Positions 1 to 8,693 of a stretch of DNA of 64,000 nucleotides are shown here, in pieces. The notes under the pieces are model-generated. The model was not told the DNA's origin and did not search any database. It saw only the letters and a list, made by a program, of their open reading frames with translations. This DNA comes from Nitratireductor sp. XY-223 (GTDB lineage Bacteria; Pseudomonadota; Alphaproteobacteria; Rhizobiales; Rhizobiaceae). The position numbers and the translations under genes were made by a program. The first letter of the stretch is position 1, and every line of letters begins with the position of its first letter. Location: the NCBI RefSeq assembly GCF_004959855.1, contig NZ_SPNT01000001.1, positions 1,178,001-1,242,000 on the forward strand. Reading direction: 5' to 3'.

Positions 1-1059
1 GGCCGTGCGGTCCGGGCGCTGATCGACCGGGCGCGCCGACAGGTGGCCGCGCTGGCCGGAGCCGGCAGCGCCGGGGTCATTTTCACCAGCGGCGCGACGG
101 AAGCCGCGGCCACGGTGCTGACCCCGCATTTCAAGATGGGTCGGTCGGACCTGCGCATCGCGTATCTTTATGTTCTGTCCGTTGAACATCCGTGCATGCT
201 TTGCGGCGGGCGGTTTGCGCCGGACAGGGTGACCCGGCTTGACGTTGACGGGCAGGGCGTCGTCGACCTGGACGGTCTTGCCGCGCATCTGCAGGCCCAT
301 GACAAATCCGCCGGGCTTGCCATGGTGGCGATCCAGCTGGCCAACAACGAAACCGGCGTGCTGCAGCCGGTCAAGCGGGCCTCGGCGATCGCCCGGGAGC
401 ACGGCGCGGTTCTGGTTGTCGATGCCGTTCAGGCCGCCGGCCGCATGCCGATCGACATCGAAGCGCTTGGTGCGGACTTCCTGCTTTTGTCATCGCACAA
501 GATCGGCGGCCCGAAAGGGGCGGGCGCCCTGGTTTGCGCCGGAGAGATCATGATGCCATCACCGCTGATCCCGGGCGGTGGGCAGGAAAAAGGCCATCGC
601 TCCGGCACTGAGAACCCGGCGGCCATCGCCGGCTTCGGCGCCGCCGCTGAGTTCGCACTAGCAGGCCTTGAAGAAAGGGCCGTGCAACTCGCCGAACTGC
701 GCGACATGCTGGAAGCCGGTGTCCGGACGCGCGCTGCCGACTGCATCATATACAGCGCCGAATCGCCGCGACTCGTCAATACGACCTTCTTTGCGCTTCC
801 GGGCCTGAGAGCGGAAACGGCCCAGATCGCCTTTGATCTCGAGGGTGCCGCTGTCTCGGCCGGTTCGGCCTGCTCGTCCGGCAAGGTCGGCCCCAGCCAC
901 GTGCTTCAGGCGATGGGTGAGGACGCCGGTCTCGGGGGGATTCGCGTCAGTATCGGCGTCGAAACGACGCATGAGCATATTGACCGATTCCTGAGCGTAT
1001 TCGACAAAATCAACGCGAAACGTGAGAAAAATACGAAAGAAAACGAAGCCCTAGTCTAG
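1..1059 (+). CDS. Cysteine desulfurase, NifS/IscS class (5' end outside window)
   Basis: PLP enzyme that removes sulfur from L-cysteine as a persulfide for Fe-S cluster assembly. The frame is open from base 1, so the true start lies upstream; 352 residues are visible and a GTG at 43 is internal. The visible part carries the Schiff-base lysine in a SSHK motif (codon 499-501), the SGTEN motif after it, and the catalytic cysteine in AGSACSSGK (codon 871-873). The loop around this cysteine has the class I (NifS/IscS) form, unlike the SufS further downstream. The usual EHPSV motif reads EHPCM here. It lies 155 bases before sufB on the same strand, the common arrangement in Hyphomicrobiales, and probably belongs to the same regulon. 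The charged Lys/Glu-rich C-terminus is not part of the core fold. Confidence 0.93.
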   Translation, partial: GRAVRALIDRARRQVAALAGAGSAGVIFTSGATEAAATVLTPHFKMGRSDLRIAYLYVLSVEHPCMLCGGRFAPDRVTRLDVDGQGVVDLDGLAAHLQAHDKSAGLAMVAIQLANNETGVLQPVKRASAIAREHGAVLVVDAVQAAGRMPIDIEALGADFLLLSSHKIGGPKGAGALVCAGEIMMPSPLIPGGGQEKGHRSGTENPAAIAGFGAAAEFALAGLEERAVQLAELRDMLEAGVRTRAADCIIYSAESPRLVNTTFFALPGLRAETAQIAFDLEGAAVSAGSACSSGKVGPSHVLQAMGEDAGLGGIRVSIGVETTHEHIDRFLSVFDKINAKREKNTKENEALV

Positions 1060-1099
1060 AAAAGTTACAAAATACGGCTTACAAGCTGGCGCAGGTGAT

Positions 1100-1114
1100 G
1101 GAAATATTATTTCC
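1100..1114. promoter_or_regulatory. Perfect dyad upstream of sufB (candidate operator)
   Basis: GGAAAT-ATT-ATTTCC is a perfect 6+3+6 inverted repeat in the 155-base gap before sufB, about 100 bases upstream of its start. suf operons in this group are usually controlled by iron or Fe-S regulators (RirA, Irr, IscR), so an operator is expected here. The dyad also resembles IclR-type boxes, so the regulator cannot be named from sequence alone. Confidence 0.4.
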
Positions 1115-1214
1115 GGCACACTAAATTCGGACTAGCGAGGCGCCGGAGCCGAGCTGACCATATATGACGTTGACAACTGCCGGACCTTGACCCCGGCGAG
1201 ATTGGAGAGCGCCA

Positions 1215-2684
1215 ATGCCTGCTGTGCAGGAGACGATCGATCAGGTCCGCCAGATCGACGTGGACCAGTATAAATACGGTTTCGAAACACTCATTGAAAT
1301 GGACAAGGCCCCGAAGGGGCTGAACGAAGACATCATCCGATTCATCTCGGCAAAGAAGGATGAACCGGAGTGGATGCTCGAATGGCGCCTGGACGCCTAT
1401 CGCCGCTGGCTGACGATGGAAGAGCCCACATGGGCGCGGGTCGAATATCCGGAAATCGACTTCAACGACATCTACTATTACGCGGCGCCGAAGAACCAGA
1501 CCGGACCGAAGACGATCGACGAAGTCGATCCGGAACTGCTGGCGACCTACGAGAAACTCGGCATTCCGCTGCGCGAGCAGGAAATCCTGGCGGGCGTCCA
1601 GCAATCGAAGGTCGCCGTCGACGCGGTGTTCGATTCGGTTTCTGTCGTCACCACCTTCAAGGAGGAACTGGCCAAGGCGGGCGTGATCTTCATGTCGATC
1701 TCCGAGGCTATCCGCGAGCACCCGGATCTCGTGCGCAAGTATCTGGGTTCCGTCGTTCCGGTCAGCGACAACTATTATGCGACGCTGAACTCCGCCGTCT
1801 TCACCGACGGATCCTTCGTGTTCGTTCCGAAAGGCGTCCGCTGCCCGATGGAACTGTCCACCTATTTCCGTATCAACGAGAAGAACACGGGCCAGTTCGA
1901 ACGCACGCTGATCATCTGCGAGGAGGGCGCCTACGTCTCCTACCTTGAGGGATGCACAGCCCCTCAGCGCGATGAAAACCAGCTGCACGCGGCCGTGGTC
2001 GAATTGATCGCGCTGGACGACGCCGAAATCAAGTATTCGACCGTTCAGAACTGGTATCCGGGCGACAGCGACGGCAAGGGCGGCATCTACAATTTCGTCA
2101 CCAAGCGCGGCGATTGCCGCGGCGCCAATTCCAAGATCTCCTGGACCCAGGTGGAAACCGGTTCTGCGATCACCTGGAAGTACCCGTCCTGCATCCTGCG
2201 CGGCGACAATTCGCGCGGCGAATTCTATTCGATCGCGGTCTCCAACGGCCGCCAGCAGATCGACAGCGGCACCAAGATGATCCATCTGGGCAAGAATACG
2301 TCGAGCCGCATCATTTCGAAGGGCATCTCGGCGGGACGTTCCAACAACACCTATCGCGGCCAGGTTTCGGCGCATCGCCGCGCCGCCAATGCGCGCAACT
2401 TCACACAGTGCGATTCGCTCCTGATCGGAAACAATTGCGGAGCGCACACAGTGCCGTATATCGAGGCCAAGAACGCCACGGCACAGTTCGAGCACGAGGC
2501 AACAACGTCGAAGATCTCCGAGGACCAACTGTTTTACTGCATGCAGCGCGGCATTCCGGAGGAAGAGGCCATCGCCCTGATCGTCAACGGTTTTGTCAAG
2601 GAAGTGATCCAGGAACTGCCGATGGAATTTGCGGTCGAGGCGCAAAAGCTCATCGGCATCAGCCTGGAAGGCAGCGTCGGCTGA
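1215..2684 (+). CDS. sufB: SufB, Fe-S cluster assembly scaffold subunit
   Basis: Component of the cytosolic SufBC2D complex on which Fe-S clusters are built from SufS/SufE-derived sulfur. The 489-residue length is normal for SufB. The C-terminal beta-helix region carries conserved SufB motifs such as [14 protein letters not shown] and the late [11 protein letters not shown] stretch. The ATG at 1215 follows a GGAGAG ribosome-binding site. It is the first gene of sufB-C-D-S-T-A, all on the plus strand. The long antisense open frame opposite sufB and sufC is a codon-bias shadow. Confidence 0.97.
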   Translation: MPAVQETIDQVRQIDVDQYKYGFETLIEMDKAPKGLNEDIIRFISAKKDEPEWMLEWRLDAYRRWLTMEEPTWARVEYPEIDFNDIYYYAAPKNQTGPKTIDEVDPELLATYEKLGIPLREQEILAGVQQSKVAVDAVFDSVSVVTTFKEELAKAGVIFMSISEAIREHPDLVRKYLGSVVPVSDNYYATLNSAVFTDGSFVFVPKGVRCPMELSTYFRINEKNTGQFERTLIICEEGAYVSYLEGCTAPQRDENQLHAAVVELIALDDAEIKYSTVQNWYPGDSDGKGGIYNFVTKRGDCRGANSKISWTQVETGSAITWKYPSCILRGDNSRGEFYSIAVSNGRQQIDSGTKMIHLGKNTSSRIISKGISAGRSNNTYRGQVSAHRRAANARNFTQCDSLLIGNNCGAHTVPYIEAKNATAQFEHEATTSKISEDQLFYCMQRGIPEEEAIALIVNGFVKEVIQELPMEFAVEAQKLIGISLEGSVG

Positions 2685-2762
2685 TCGACATCCGGAGCGC
2701 GGAACCGCGACGGGAATGAACCGGCCGTTGAGCCGATCATCACAACATTTGGACGAAGAAGA

Positions 2763-3518
2763 ATGCTTGAAATCAAAAACCTGCACGCACGCATTGCGGA
2801 AGACGGAACGGAAATCATCCGCGGCCTCAACCTGACGGTCAAAAAGGGCGAAGTCGCCGCGATCATGGGACCCAACGGGTCCGGCAAATCGACTCTCTCC
2901 TATGTGCTGGCAGGGCGCGAAGACTACGAGGTCACCGAGGGCGACATCCTTTACGAGGGCGAGAGCATCCTCAACATGGACACGGCCGAACGTGCGGCAG
3001 CCGGGATCTTCCTGGCTTTCCAGTATCCGGTTGAAATTCCCGGCGTCGCGACGATGCAGTTCCTGAAGGTCGCGATGAACGAGCAGCGCAAGGCGCATGG
3101 CGAAGAGGAACTGACAACGCCGGAATTCATCCGTCGTGTCCGCGAAGCCGCCGGCGAGCTGAAGATCGACATGGACATGCTCAAGCGGCCGCTCAATGTC
3201 GGCTTTTCCGGCGGCGAGAAGAAACGTGCCGAAATTCTGCAGATGTCGCTTCTGCAGCCGAGGCTCTGCGTTCTCGACGAGACCGATTCCGGGCTCGACA
3301 TCGACGCGCTCAAGATCGTGTCGGACGGCGTCAACGCGCTGCGTTCGCCGGACCGGGCAATCGTCGTGATCACCCACTATCAGCGCCTGCTCGAGCACAT
3401 CGTGCCCGACACGGTGCACGTTCTCTACAGGGGCCAGGTCATCAAGTCCGGCGACAAGGCGCTGGCGCTGGAGCTGGAGACCAACGGCTACGCCAATATC
3501 ATCGAGGAAGCGGCCTGA
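2763..3518 (+). CDS. sufC: SufC, Fe-S assembly ATPase
   Basis: ABC-type ATPase of the SufBC2D scaffold complex; it is soluble and not a transporter. Visible motifs are Walker A GPNGSGKST at residues 36-44, the ABC signature SGGEKKR, and Walker B ending in CVLDETDSGLD. The 251-residue length is standard. The gap after sufB is 78 bases with no terminator-like hairpin noticed, and sufD follows after 26 bases, so it is co-transcribed with both. Confidence 0.97.
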   Translation: MLEIKNLHARIAEDGTEIIRGLNLTVKKGEVAAIMGPNGSGKSTLSYVLAGREDYEVTEGDILYEGESILNMDTAERAAAGIFLAFQYPVEIPGVATMQFLKVAMNEQRKAHGEEELTTPEFIRRVREAAGELKIDMDMLKRPLNVGFSGGEKKRAEILQMSLLQPRLCVLDETDSGLDIDALKIVSDGVNALRSPDRAIVVITHYQRLLEHIVPDTVHVLYRGQVIKSGDKALALELETNGYANIIEEAA

Positions 3519-3544
3519 TCCCGGCTGGTTGAGAAGGTTCTGTA

Positions 3545-4804
3545 ATGAACATGCAAAGCAAGAGACCGATCACAGCCGCGGAACAGGCACTTGTCGACAG
3601 TTTCGTCAACCGGCTCGGCACATTGCCGGGCGACCAGGCGATCACGGCGATCCGCGACGGCTATATCGAGGACATCAAGCGGGATGGGCTGCCGACACGC
3701 CGTGTCGAGGCCTGGCACTATACGGACCTACGCAGCCTGCTGAAATCCGTTCCGCAAGACGACGGCGCCGCCGTCAAGCCGGCGGAACCGCTGTTTGACG
3801 GCTCGACCGTATTGGCCGTGGCCGACGCGACCGCCGCGCCCGACGGCGTTGCCGTCAGTCACTACAGCGAAGCCTTGAGCAACGGCAGCGCCGCGCCGCG
3901 CATGGCCCTGCAGAGCGCCGACGACGTGATCGGCCGGCTCAACGGCGCGATGGCGCGCGACGGCCTTTGCCTCGACATTGCCGCCGGCACTGAACTTGCC
4001 AATCCGCTGGAGATCCAGATGGTACAGGGCGGCGGTCAGGCACATGCCCGGTTTCCCGTCACGATCGGTGAAGGCGCAAAAGGGACCTTTGTCGAACGGC
4101 ATGTCTCGACCTCTGATGACGGCGCGCTTGTTTCCTCCATCACCGACCTGAGGGTTGGAGACAACGCCGAGATCGTCTGGATCATCGCCCAGGAGCGCGG
4201 GCTGTCCGATACCCATTTCGGCCAGATCAACATCGATTTGGGTGCGGGCGCCAAGCTGACGCTCTTCGTCGCCAATTCCGGCGGCGCGCTGGTGCGCCAG
4301 GAAATCCACATCCAGGCGCGTGGCGAGGGGTCCGATCTCCAGTTGCGCGGCGTCAACCTGCTCGGCGGCGAAAGCCATACTGACGTGACGATGACGCTCG
4401 ATCACCTGGTGCCCGACTGCGTCTCCACCGAGACATTCCGCAACGTGGTCTTCGACCGGGCACGCGGTGTCTTCCAGGGGCAGATCCGGGTGGCGCAGAT
4501 CGCCCAGAAGACCGACGCGCGCATGGCTTGCAACACGCTGCTTTTGTCGGATCACGGCGAATTCTCGTCAAAGCCGGAGCTGGAGATCTTCGCCGACGAC
4601 GTCCAGTGCGCGCACGGCGCGACGGTCACCGATATCGACGAGAACCACCTGTTCTACATGAAGACCCGCGGCATTGACGAAAAGAAGGCCCGGGCCATGC
4701 TGGTCAAGGCGTTCATCGCCGAAATCGTCGAGGAGCTCGAAGACGAGGCGCTGATCGATGCGCTCGAAGCCCGTTTTGAACACTGGCTGGACAATCATGG
4801 CTGA
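3545..4804 (+). CDS. sufD: SufD, Fe-S assembly scaffold subunit
   Basis: SufB paralogue that pairs with SufB and SufC in the scaffold complex and is needed for iron entry. It has 419 residues. The C-terminal half has the SufBD core, with a stretch (ADDVQCAHGATVTDIDENHL) close to SufB and the typical ending HLFYMKTRGI. The N-terminal region contains the VEAWHYTDL motif common in SufD. Its last 8 bases overlap the start of sufS, which indicates translational coupling. Confidence 0.95.
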   Translation: MNMQSKRPITAAEQALVDSFVNRLGTLPGDQAITAIRDGYIEDIKRDGLPTRRVEAWHYTDLRSLLKSVPQDDGAAVKPAEPLFDGSTVLAVADATAAPDGVAVSHYSEALSNGSAAPRMALQSADDVIGRLNGAMARDGLCLDIAAGTELANPLEIQMVQGGGQAHARFPVTIGEGAKGTFVERHVSTSDDGALVSSITDLRVGDNAEIVWIIAQERGLSDTHFGQINIDLGAGAKLTLFVANSGGALVRQEIHIQARGEGSDLQLRGVNLLGGESHTDVTMTLDHLVPDCVSTETFRNVVFDRARGVFQGQIRVAQIAQKTDARMACNTLLLSDHGEFSSKPELEIFADDVQCAHGATVTDIDENHLFYMKTRGIDEKKARAMLVKAFIAEIVEELEDEALIDALEARFEHWLDNHG

Positions 4805-6053
4805 GCTTTCGCAGACCGTTATCGGCAAGACCGGCGACTACGACGTCGAGGCCATCCGGAAGGATTTCCCGATCCTGTCGCGCGAGGTCTACGGCAAGCC
4901 GCTCGTCTATCTCGACAACGGCGCGTCGGCGCAGAAGCCGCAGGTCGTCATCGATGCGGTGTCGGAAACCTATTCGCATGAATATGCCAATGTGCACCGC
5001 GGCCTGCATTTTCTTTCGAATGCCGCCACGGACGCCTACGAGGCAGCGCGGGAGAAGGCCCGACGCTTCCTCAACGCGGAATCGGCCGAGGAAATCGTCT
5101 TCACCAAGTCGACGACCGAAGCGATCAATACCGTCGCATACGGCTATGGCATGCCGGAGATCGGCGAGGGCGACGAGATCGTCCTCACCATCATGGAGCA
5201 CCATTCCAATATCGTTCCTTGGCATTTCATCCGCGAGCGCCAGGGCGCCGTCATCAAATGGGTGCCGGTCGACGATAAGGGCCAGTTCCATCTCGATGAT
5301 TTCGAGGCGCAGTTGAGCGATCGCACCAAGATGATCGCCATCACGCACATGTCCAACGTCCTTGGCACCGTGGTGCCTATCAAGGAAGTCTGCCGCATTG
5401 CCCGTGAGCGCGGCATTCCGGTGCTCGTCGACGGCAGCCAGGCCGCCGTACACATGCCGGTGGATGTGCGCGACATCGATTGCGACTGGTACGTCTTTAC
5501 CGGCCACAAGGTCTACGGTCCGTCCGGGATCGGCGTGCTCTACGGCAAGAAGCAGATGCTGGAACGGATGCGTCCCTTCCAGGGCGGCGGGGAGATGATC
5601 TTCGACGTCAGCGAAGAGGTGATCACCTATAACGATCCGCCGCACCGCTTCGAAGCCGGCACGCCGCCGATCGTGCAGGCTATTGGACTGGGCGTTGCGC
5701 TCGACTATATGGAAGGTGTCGGCCGCGAGCGGATCGCAGCTCACGAAGCCGATTTGCGAAGCTACGCACATGAAAAATTGAGTAAGATCAATTCATTGCG
5801 TATATTTGGCGAAGCGCCGGATAAGGGTTCGATCGTTTCGTTCGAGATGGAAGGCATTCATGCGCACGATATCTCGATGGTGATCGACCGGGCCGGCGTC
5901 GCGGTGCGGGCTGGAACCCACTGCGCGCAACCGCTGCTGAGGCGCTTCGGCGTGACCTCGACATGTCGCGCCTCGTTCGGCATGTACAATACGCGCGCCG
6001 AGGTGGATGCGCTTTACGATGCGCTGCTCAAGGCACGCGACTTTTTCGCCTGA
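4797..6053 (+). CDS. sufS: SufS, class II cysteine desulfurase
   Basis: PLP-dependent desulfurase that feeds persulfide sulfur to the SufBCD scaffold. The ATG at 4797 overlaps the sufD stop (ATGGCTGA) and gives 418 residues starting MAELSQTVIG; an in-frame start 39 bases upstream lies deeper inside sufD and is less likely. Lys238 sits in FTGHKVYGPSG (Schiff base) and Cys376 in RAGTHCAQPL, the class II active-site loop. No sufE or sufU gene lies directly next to it. The IscU-like gene at 35738 is far away and lacks key residues. Confidence 0.96.
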   Translation: MAELSQTVIGKTGDYDVEAIRKDFPILSREVYGKPLVYLDNGASAQKPQVVIDAVSETYSHEYANVHRGLHFLSNAATDAYEAAREKARRFLNAESAEEIVFTKSTTEAINTVAYGYGMPEIGEGDEIVLTIMEHHSNIVPWHFIRERQGAVIKWVPVDDKGQFHLDDFEAQLSDRTKMIAITHMSNVLGTVVPIKEVCRIARERGIPVLVDGSQAAVHMPVDVRDIDCDWYVFTGHKVYGPSGIGVLYGKKQMLERMRPFQGGGEMIFDVSEEVITYNDPPHRFEAGTPPIVQAIGLGVALDYMEGVGRERIAAHEADLRSYAHEKLSKINSLRIFGEAPDKGSIVSFEMEGIHAHDISMVIDRAGVAVRAGTHCAQPLLRRFGVTSTCRASFGMYNTRAEVDALYDALLKARDFFA

Positions 6054-6074
6054 TGCAGAACCGGGACAGGATCG

Positions 6075-6455
6075 ATGAGTGACGATGTACAGATGAGCGG
6101 AAACGGCGAGGGCGGGACCTTCACCGCATCGGCCATACCGCGCGAAGAGCTCGCCCGGTTGACGGACGACATCATTGCGGCCGTGAAGACGGTCTACGAT
6201 CCGGAAATCCCGGCCGATATCTACGAGCTCGGCCTGATCTACCGGATCGATATCGAGGACGACCGCATGGTCAAGATCGACATGACGCTGACGGCACCGG
6301 GATGTCCCGTGGCCGGCGAGATGCCGGGATGGGTCGAGAATGCGGTGAGTTCCGTCGAGGGCGTGTCGGGCGTCGAAGTCAACATGACATTCGATCCGCC
6401 CTGGACACCGGACCGCATGTCGGAAGAAGCGCAGATTGCCGTGGGCTGGTACTGA
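6075..6455 (+). CDS. sufT: SufT-like DUF59 (MIP18/PaaD family) Fe-S maturation protein
   Basis: Small 126-residue DUF59 protein of the type found in suf operons, where it helps Fe-S protein maturation or cluster transfer. The family core runs from residue about 28, with the conserved YDPEIPADIYELGLIY segment, then LTAPGCPVAGEMPGW holding the single conserved cysteine, and the ending DPPWTPDRMSEEA. It begins 21 bases after sufS. Its acidic N-terminal 25 residues are likely disordered. The operon position supports SufT rather than the related phenylacetate protein PaaD. Confidence 0.9.
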   Translation: MSDDVQMSGNGEGGTFTASAIPREELARLTDDIIAAVKTVYDPEIPADIYELGLIYRIDIEDDRMVKIDMTLTAPGCPVAGEMPGWVENAVSSVEGVSGVEVNMTFDPPWTPDRMSEEAQIAVGWY

Positions 6456-6534
6456 TTGATTGTTTACCCGCGGGCGCTATCCTTTTGAAAAAGACATCCC
6501 GCACCGAGGAACGCCGCGGGCTTGGAGATGAACG

Positions 6535-6933
6535 ATGGGTCGATTTGAAGTCATGACAATGACCGACCGGGCAGCCGAAAGGGTCAAAAACCTTGTGTCG
6601 GCGTCCGAGGAGCCGGCCGTCGGTCTGCGCATCGGCATCAAGAAGGGCGGCTGTGCGGGCATGGAATATACGGTCGACCTCGCCGCCGCGCACAATGACA
6701 AGGACGACGTGGTCGAAAAGGACGGCGCGCGAGTCTATGTGGCGCCCGAAGCGGTGCTGTTCCTGCTTGGAACAGAAATGGATTTCGAGACGACCAAACT
6801 GCGGTCCGGCTTCGTGTTCAACAATCCGAACCAGACCTCGGCGTGCGGATGCGGCGAGTCCGTCGAACTCAAGCCCGCCGACCTCAAGGCGCTCGCCGAC
6901 AAGGGTGACGCGGTGGTGCGCGCCGACAGTTGA
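6535..6933 (+). CDS. sufA: SufA/IscA A-type Fe-S carrier
   Basis: A-type carrier that receives Fe-S clusters from the scaffold and passes them to apo-proteins. The 132 residues hold the three ligand cysteines of the HesB/IscA fold: Cys40 in KKGGCAGMEY, and Cys104 and Cys106 in TSACGCG. The ATG at 6535 has GGAG at 6524-6527; an ATG at 6528 is out of frame. It is the last gene of the operon, and a strong hairpin terminator follows 37 bases after the stop. Confidence 0.94.
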   Translation: MGRFEVMTMTDRAAERVKNLVSASEEPAVGLRIGIKKGGCAGMEYTVDLAAAHNDKDDVVEKDGARVYVAPEAVLFLLGTEMDFETTKLRSGFVFNNPNQTSACGCGESVELKPADLKALADKGDAVVRADS

Positions 6934-6965
6934 GCAAAGCCTGCGGCAAGCCTATTGGATAATCG

Positions 6966-6996
6966 AAAAACCCCGCGACCTGGTCGCGGGGTTTTT
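6966..6996. terminator. Bidirectional rho-independent terminator
   Basis: CCCCGCGA (6971-6978), a 5-base loop and TCGCGGGG (6984-6991) form a perfect 8-bp stem. It is preceded by AAAAA and followed by TTTTT, so it can stop transcription from sufA on the plus strand and from the small gene at 7024-7170 on the minus strand. Confidence 0.9.
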
Positions 6997-7023
6997 ATTT
7001 GTGGCTGGCAATTCGAGCTGGCC

Positions 7024-7170
7024 TTACCTGGAGCCGGAGATGGCCCGGACAAGCCTCTTGTATGTGCTCTGCCACCAGCCGTTCTTCGTCCGCCTCGGCG
7101 GAATGTGGTCGTTGATGTTGTCAAAACCCACGGTCGAAGAATGGGAATAACGTGCGTTCTTATGTTCCAT
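7024..7170 (-). CDS. Hypothetical 48-residue basic peptide
   Basis: I do not recognise this family. The ATG at 7170 is preceded by a strong AGGGGGTG ribosome-binding site with 6-base spacing, and the gene ends 28 bases before a hairpin terminator that works in this direction. The peptide is hydrophilic and basic, with a proline-arginine run (IPPRR) followed by a C-terminal stretch rich in Trp, Lys and Arg (KNGWWQSTYKRLVRAISGS). No signal peptide or membrane segment is visible. An inverted repeat lies 64-81 bases upstream. The RBS, terminator and operator-like site together support a real gene more than length alone would. Confidence 0.6.
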   Translation of the reverse strand: MEHKNARYSHSSTVGFDNINDHIPPRRTKNGWWQSTYKRLVRAISGSR

Positions 7171-7233
7171 CACATTCACCCCCTTTCGGTAAGCTGAATG
7201 TCGGAATCGAATGTGACGTTTGCCTGTCCGCCG

Positions 7234-7251
7234 CATTACATCGGTGTAATG
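7234..7251. promoter_or_regulatory. Inverted repeat CATTACA-N4-TGTAATG (candidate operator)
   Basis: CATTACA, spacer TCGG and TGTAATG form a perfect 7+4+7 dyad. It lies upstream of the 48-residue peptide gene and just past the stop of the LysM gene. Size and symmetry fit a dimeric repressor site of the TetR, MarR or GntR kind. No regulator gene of these families lies next to it. Confidence 0.4.
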
Positions 7252-7290
7252 TAGCGGCCCTGTCAATCAAATGCGCGTGACCGGTCGGGG

Positions 7291-7779
7291 TCAGACATTG
7301 CGCGGGATGCGCAGGACTTGCCCGGGAAAGATCAGATCGGGGTTGGCGATGATGTGCTGGTTTGCCTGCATGATCGGCTGCCAGTCCGAGCTGCCCTCGT
7401 AGTAGTGCTGGGCGATTGCGGTCAGCGTGTCCCCGGCGGCCACCTCGTGCTGGAAGTAACCTGTGTATCCGGGAAGGATCATCGGCCCGTACAGCACCGG
7501 CACGGTGACCGTCGGGATGCCGCCCTCGCCACCGGCGCTGTCGTCGGCAACAGTGACGAACAGACGGTTGAGCGTAAAGCCGACATTGTCGGGGATGAAG
7601 ATGCTTGCCTGAAACTGCCGGATCGAGGTGGAGCCGGCGGTCGCCGCTCCGACAACCTCGTCATGGCCTTCGCTGACGGTGACGGTAAGGTGCGATTCGA
7701 AGCCGACTGCATTGCCGGCGATCAGGATTTCCTGTCCGACGAGGTCGAAGGGTTGTGGTTGCTGAATTTCAATGTTCAT
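7291..7779 (-). CDS. Gmad2-like Ig-fold and LysM domain protein
   Basis: The 162-residue protein has two parts. Residues about 1-95 look like the Gmad2 immunoglobulin-like domain (start IEIQQPQPFDLVGQEILIAG, beta-rich, ending in VTVPVLYGP). Residues about 108-160 are a LysM peptidoglycan-binding domain (HEVAAGDTLTAIAQHYY to FPGQVLRIPRNV). No signal peptide is seen, so export would need another route, or the protein could act in a phage-tail-like or cytoplasmic setting. The start is ambiguous: ATG codons at 7794, 7788 and 7779 are in frame, and GGAG at 7789-7792 fits 7779 best. Function beyond glycan binding is unknown. Confidence 0.8.
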   Translation of the reverse strand: MNIEIQQPQPFDLVGQEILIAGNAVGFESHLTVTVSEGHDEVVGAATAGSTSIRQFQASIFIPDNVGFTLNRLFVTVADDSAGGEGGIPTVTVPVLYGPMILPGYTGYFQHEVAAGDTLTAIAQHYYEGSSDWQPIMQANQHIIANPDLIFPGQVLRIPRNV

Positions 7780-7794
7780 TGTCGCCATCTCCAT

Positions 7795-8165
7795 CGGGCG
7801 GGGAATCCGCCACTAGCGGAATGGTTGCACGCGAGCGCGACAATTTGATGGCTTGCTGTCCAGAGTCCGGCGGGTTTCTTCGATGCGCCTCTTTCCCTGA
7901 GGCTGGCGCGCCAGGCGGGATTTGGCGTGGCTAGACATGCCGCTTGATATCCGACAGGTCTTTGTCCCACTGAGCGAACCAACGTGCGGCGATCAGTCGG
8001 ATCAAGAGATTACCGGGACAAGGCGCGCATATTGCATTCGCCCGTGCCGATATGCCAGTTTCCATTACATGTTGCGCCCGATTGGCTGCCGGTTTCGGTT
8101 CAGCCGGTGCGGCGGGCGAAACCGGAGGCACGAAGGGCAGGGGACCTTCCCGGCAAGGAGGCGGC
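7795..8165. other. 371-base region without a recognised gene
   Basis: It lies between the divergent LysM and acetyltransferase genes and so must hold their promoters. Apart from a short imperfect hairpin near 7803-7820 (TCCGC/GCGGA) and the AAGGAG ribosome-binding site at 8155-8160 of the next gene, I see nothing specific. Open frames here lack ribosome-binding sites and protein-like composition. Confidence 0.5.
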
Positions 8166-8660
8166 ATGATCGAGATACGAGACGCCCTGGCGCAGGACGC
8201 CCGGCAACTCGCGCTCATCGGTATCCGCTCATGGGAAGCGGCGATCACGTCATGGGGTGAAAACGCCGCGAAGATACGTGACAACGCCCACGCGGCCTAC
8301 CGTGACTTCACCATCAACTACTGGGACCGGATCCTGCTGGCGCAGTTTCGCGGCGCAGTCCTGGGCTGGGGCGCGCGCGAGAACCTGGACCACCGGATTT
8401 CAGACCTGTGGATCGATCCGCAGCACCACCGCAAAGGTGTCGGGACCGCCTTGCTGAATGCCCTGGAGCGCGGCGTAGCAACGGCGGGTTACGAATTCTC
8501 CGAACTGGAAACGCATGCCCGCAACACCGGGGCGATCGCTTTTTACGAGCATTTCGGCTACCGCGTGACTTCATTTTCGGTCAGATATTCATCGAGCCTG
8601 CAGCAGGATATCGAGAAGGTCACGATGCGTAAGGATTTCGCCGGCATTGTTGACGCATAA
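8166..8660 (+). CDS. GNAT family N-acetyltransferase
   Basis: Acetyl-CoA dependent N-acetyltransferase of unknown substrate, 164 residues. The core motif for acetyl-CoA binding is DPQHHRKGVGTALL at about residues 83-96 (the R/Q-x-x-G-x-G/A type), followed by the AIAFYEHFGYR motif typical of the fold's C-terminal part. The ATG at 8166 follows AAGGAG with 5-base spacing; the frame is open further upstream but without a good start. mgsA follows 33 bases later on the same strand, so the two may be co-transcribed. Confidence 0.88.
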   Translation: MIEIRDALAQDARQLALIGIRSWEAAITSWGENAAKIRDNAHAAYRDFTINYWDRILLAQFRGAVLGWGARENLDHRISDLWIDPQHHRKGVGTALLNALERGVATAGYEFSELETHARNTGAIAFYEHFGYRVTSFSVRYSSSLQQDIEKVTMRKDFAGIVDA

Positions 8661-8693
8661 ATCTGAAGATTCAAACGGGAAGGCCGCCTACCA

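Noticed and set aside
1107-3419. 770-codon open frame antisense to sufB and sufC
   Set aside because: Low-complexity Asp/Arg/Leu-rich composition typical of the reverse frame of GC-rich genes, and both sense genes are certain.
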